64,000 nt of DNA, from positions 313,216 through 377,215 of the forward strand of contig CAVRIV010000005.1 of the NCBI GenBank assembly GCA_963721335.1, in the 5' to 3' direction. Shown in pieces: positions 62,434-64,000 of the stretch. The notes below the pieces were generated by a model. The model searched no databases. It was not told the origin of the DNA and was given only the letters and a program-made list of their open reading frames with translations. Numbering within the stretch: position 1 is the first letter of the stretch; every line of letters starts with the position of its first letter. A program made the translations under genes and the position numbers. The stretch is from CAVXDY01 sp963721335 (GTDB lineage Bacteria; Actinomycetota; Thermoleophilia; Miltoncostaeales; Miltoncostaeaceae).

Positions 62434-63645
62434 GATCGACGGCCCCCACCGCGGCCCTCGGGCGCCGGCTGGAGGGCCTGCTGGAGAGCCGGACGCGGGC
62501 CAACGAGCGGTTCTTCACGGCCGAGGCCGGGCGCATCGCACGCCTCTGCCACGCCATGGCGGAGCGGTTCGGCCGGGGTGGCCGGCTGATCGCCCTTGGC
62601 GGCTCGCCCGGCGCGCGGTCGGATGCCCGCCACGTGGCGGTCGAGTTCGTGCACCCCGTGATCGTGGGCAAGCGCGCGCTGCCCGCGATCGGGCTCACCG
62701 ACCCCGGAGTCGCCGACGTGCTGGCCGGGCTGGCGCGGCCCGAGGACGTGGTGATCGCGGTCGGCACGGACGGGCGCGACCCCGACGCCGAGGCGGCGCT
62801 CGCGATCGCGGCCGAGCGCGGGTGTCTCACCATCGCCCTCTGGGACGCCGGCGCGCGCTGGGAGCTTCCCCCGCTCGAGGCCGACCCCTTCGTGCGCCAG
62901 GAGCTGGCCGAGACGCTCTACCACGTGCTCTGGGAGCTGGTGCACGTGTTCTTCGACCACCGGGGCCTGCTCGAGGGACGGGAGCCCCGCGCGGCCCACG
63001 ACTCCGGCGGCTCCGCATTCCTCTACCCCTTCCTGGCCGAGCAGCAGGACGACCTGGAGGCGGTCGTCGAGGACGTCCGCGCCTCGGTCCTGATGAAGGC
63101 CGAGGAGGTGGGCGCGCTGCGCGCCCAGACGCTGCGCGACAACCGCGACGAGCTGGTGGCCGCCGCCGCGGGCGCTCCGCGCCTGCTTCGACGGCGGCGG
63201 GATGCTCCTGGCGCTGGGCAACGGCGGCTCCGCGACCGACGCCCAGGACGCCGTGGCCGACCTGCGGGCGTCCCCCCAGGGCTGGCCGGCCCGGCCGGCG
63301 CTCGACCTTGCCGAGGACCCCTCGATCATCACCGCGATCGCCAACGACATCGGGGTGGAGGCGATCTTCGCCCGCCAGGTGATCGCCCACGGCCGCGCCG
63401 GCGACGCCGTGCTCGCGCTCTCCACCAGCGGCAACTCGGGCAACGTCATCGCCGCCCTCGCCGAGGCGCGCCGCCGCGGCCTGCTCACGGTGGCGATGGT
63501 GGGCTACGACGGGGGCCGGGTGGCCCACGAGGGGCTGGCCGACCACGTCGTGGTGACCCGCTCGGAGCACATCCCCCGGATCCAGGAGGCCCAGGGGAGC
63601 GCCTGGCACGTCCTGAGGGAGCTCGTCGAGCACGCGGTGCCGTGA
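62430..63645 (+). CDS. double SIS-domain protein of the hydrogenase operon (one frame break)
   Basis: About 404 residues once joined. First SIS-like domain (about 20-140): RGGRLIALGGSPGARSDARH, VAVEFVHPVIVGKRALPAIG, RPEDVVIAVGTDGRDPDAEA. Second, GmhA-like (about 245-400), after a one-base insertion near 63170: LRACFDGGGMLLALGNGGSA, TDAQDAVADL, IITAIANDIGVEAIFARQVI, VLALSTSGNSGNVIAALAEA, HIPRIQEAQGSAWHVLRELV. The second resembles sedoheptulose-7-phosphate isomerase; the first is degenerate. Placed between hypB and hypF in an ATGA/GTGA chain, so a link to hydrogenase ligand supply is likely but unexplained. Confidence 0.88.
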
Positions 63646-64000
63646 CGGACCCCCGGCGTGTCCGCGTCCGGGTGGAGGGCGTGGTGCAGGGGGTGGGGTT
63701 CCGCCCGCACGTCCACCGCCTGGCCACGGACCTCGGCCTCGCGGGGTTCGTCCTCAACGACGCGGCCGGGGTCCTGCTCGAGGTGGAGGCGGACCCGCGG
63801 GCGGTGGAGCGCTTCCTGGAGCGCCTCGGCTCGGAGGCGCCGCCTCTCGCCAGCATCGAGCGCCTCGTTCCCGAGGAGCTCACCCCGATGGGCGAGCGGG
63901 GCTTCGCGATCCTCCTCAGCGACGGGGCCGGCGAGCCCTCGGCCGCCGTCGCGCCCGACGTCGCCACCTGCGCCGACTGCCTGGCCGAGCTGCGCGACCC
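63642..64000 (+). CDS. hypF: HypF carbamoyltransferase, N-terminal part (3' end outside window)
   Basis: GTG 63642 overlaps the previous stop. Residues 5-95 are an acylphosphatase domain (RVRVRVEGVVQGVGFRPHVH) and the window ends just at the first zinc finger of the HypF (DVATCADCLAEL). HypF makes the carbamoyl group that HypE turns into cyanide. Truncated only by the window edge. Confidence 0.97.
   Translation, partial: MTDPRRVRVRVEGVVQGVGFRPHVHRLATDLGLAGFVLNDAAGVLLEVEADPRAVERFLERLGSEAPPLASIERLVPEELTPMGERGFAILLSDGAGEPSAAVAPDVATCADCLAELRD

Noticed and set aside
1..64000. tRNA, rRNA, riboswitch or integron sites
   Set aside because: No cloverleaf-like T-loop (GGTTCRAATCC-type) sequence, rRNA core or known riboswitch core was seen on reading; a dedicated covariance search was not possible.

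Overview
The window reads as a high-GC chromosome segment of an actinobacterium. The class is an inference: the group 1h-type [NiFe]-hydrogenase island, the DUF6325/SHOCT small-protein pairs and the holin-phosphodiesterase fusion would all fit Thermoleophilia. I see no rRNA, tRNA, CRISPR array, transposase, phage module or replication origin. Coding density is high and most genes sit in short runs.

Layout. 1-3.1 kb: end of an MFS transporter, a heme-peroxidase remnant, and a LacI-type regulator divergent from an acetoacetate-decarboxylase-like gene with a perfect operator palindrome between them. 3.1-7.6 kb: a secreted repeat protein and a MalT/LuxR-type regulator. 7.8-20 kb: small membrane and SHOCT proteins, a DHA2 drug exporter, an HD hydrolase, a carbohydrate cluster (GH13, GH63, DUF2252) and a CLC channel. 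20-29.9 kb: a NarL-type two-component pair, AI-2E permease, metallo-beta-lactamase-fold enzyme, DUF6325/SHOCT pair, methyltransferase, and RDD and other membrane proteins. 30-43.7 kb: glutamate decarboxylase, two small K+ channels, more DUF6325/SHOCT/DUF1269 stress-type proteins, a third DUF2252 protein, a holin-phosphodiesterase, a CYTH protein, a formylglycine-generating enzyme and a pseudokinase. 43.9-51.6 kb: PPOX and ArsR/SRPBCC/YCII genes, a GGDEF-EAL protein, a P-domain metalloprotease, a cupin and a GNAT-AAA+ fusion.

51.7-64 kb is one plus-strand operon for a high-affinity aerobic H2-uptake hydrogenase: hypC, a second hypC-like gene, hypD, hypE, small and large subunits, a NifU-Rieske electron-transfer/Fe-S protein, four poorly characterised hydrogenase-associated genes, the maturation protease, hypA, hypB, a double SIS-domain protein and the start of hypF. 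Nearly all junctions are abutting or overlap by 1-4 bases (ATGA/GTGA), so translation is probably coupled. The products would let the cell oxidise trace H2 and feed electrons to respiration during starvation.

Two window-wide observations matter most. First, a 20-22 base imperfect inverted repeat, consensus TTCRTCCCATCGGGGTGATG, occurs 14 times between 7.7 and 43.2 kb, almost always 35-115 bases upstream of and pointing at a start codon; it precedes SHOCT, DUF2252, K+ channel, DUF1269, GAD, GH13, HD, AI-2E, pseudokinase and lipoprotein genes. It looks like the binding site or promoter of an undescribed, probably stress or starvation, regulon. Second, about 20 otherwise well-conserved genes carry a single-base frame break, mostly in G/C homopolymers. 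This looks like sequence error in the assembly rather than wholesale gene decay, so broken genes are annotated at their full inferred extent with the break noted.
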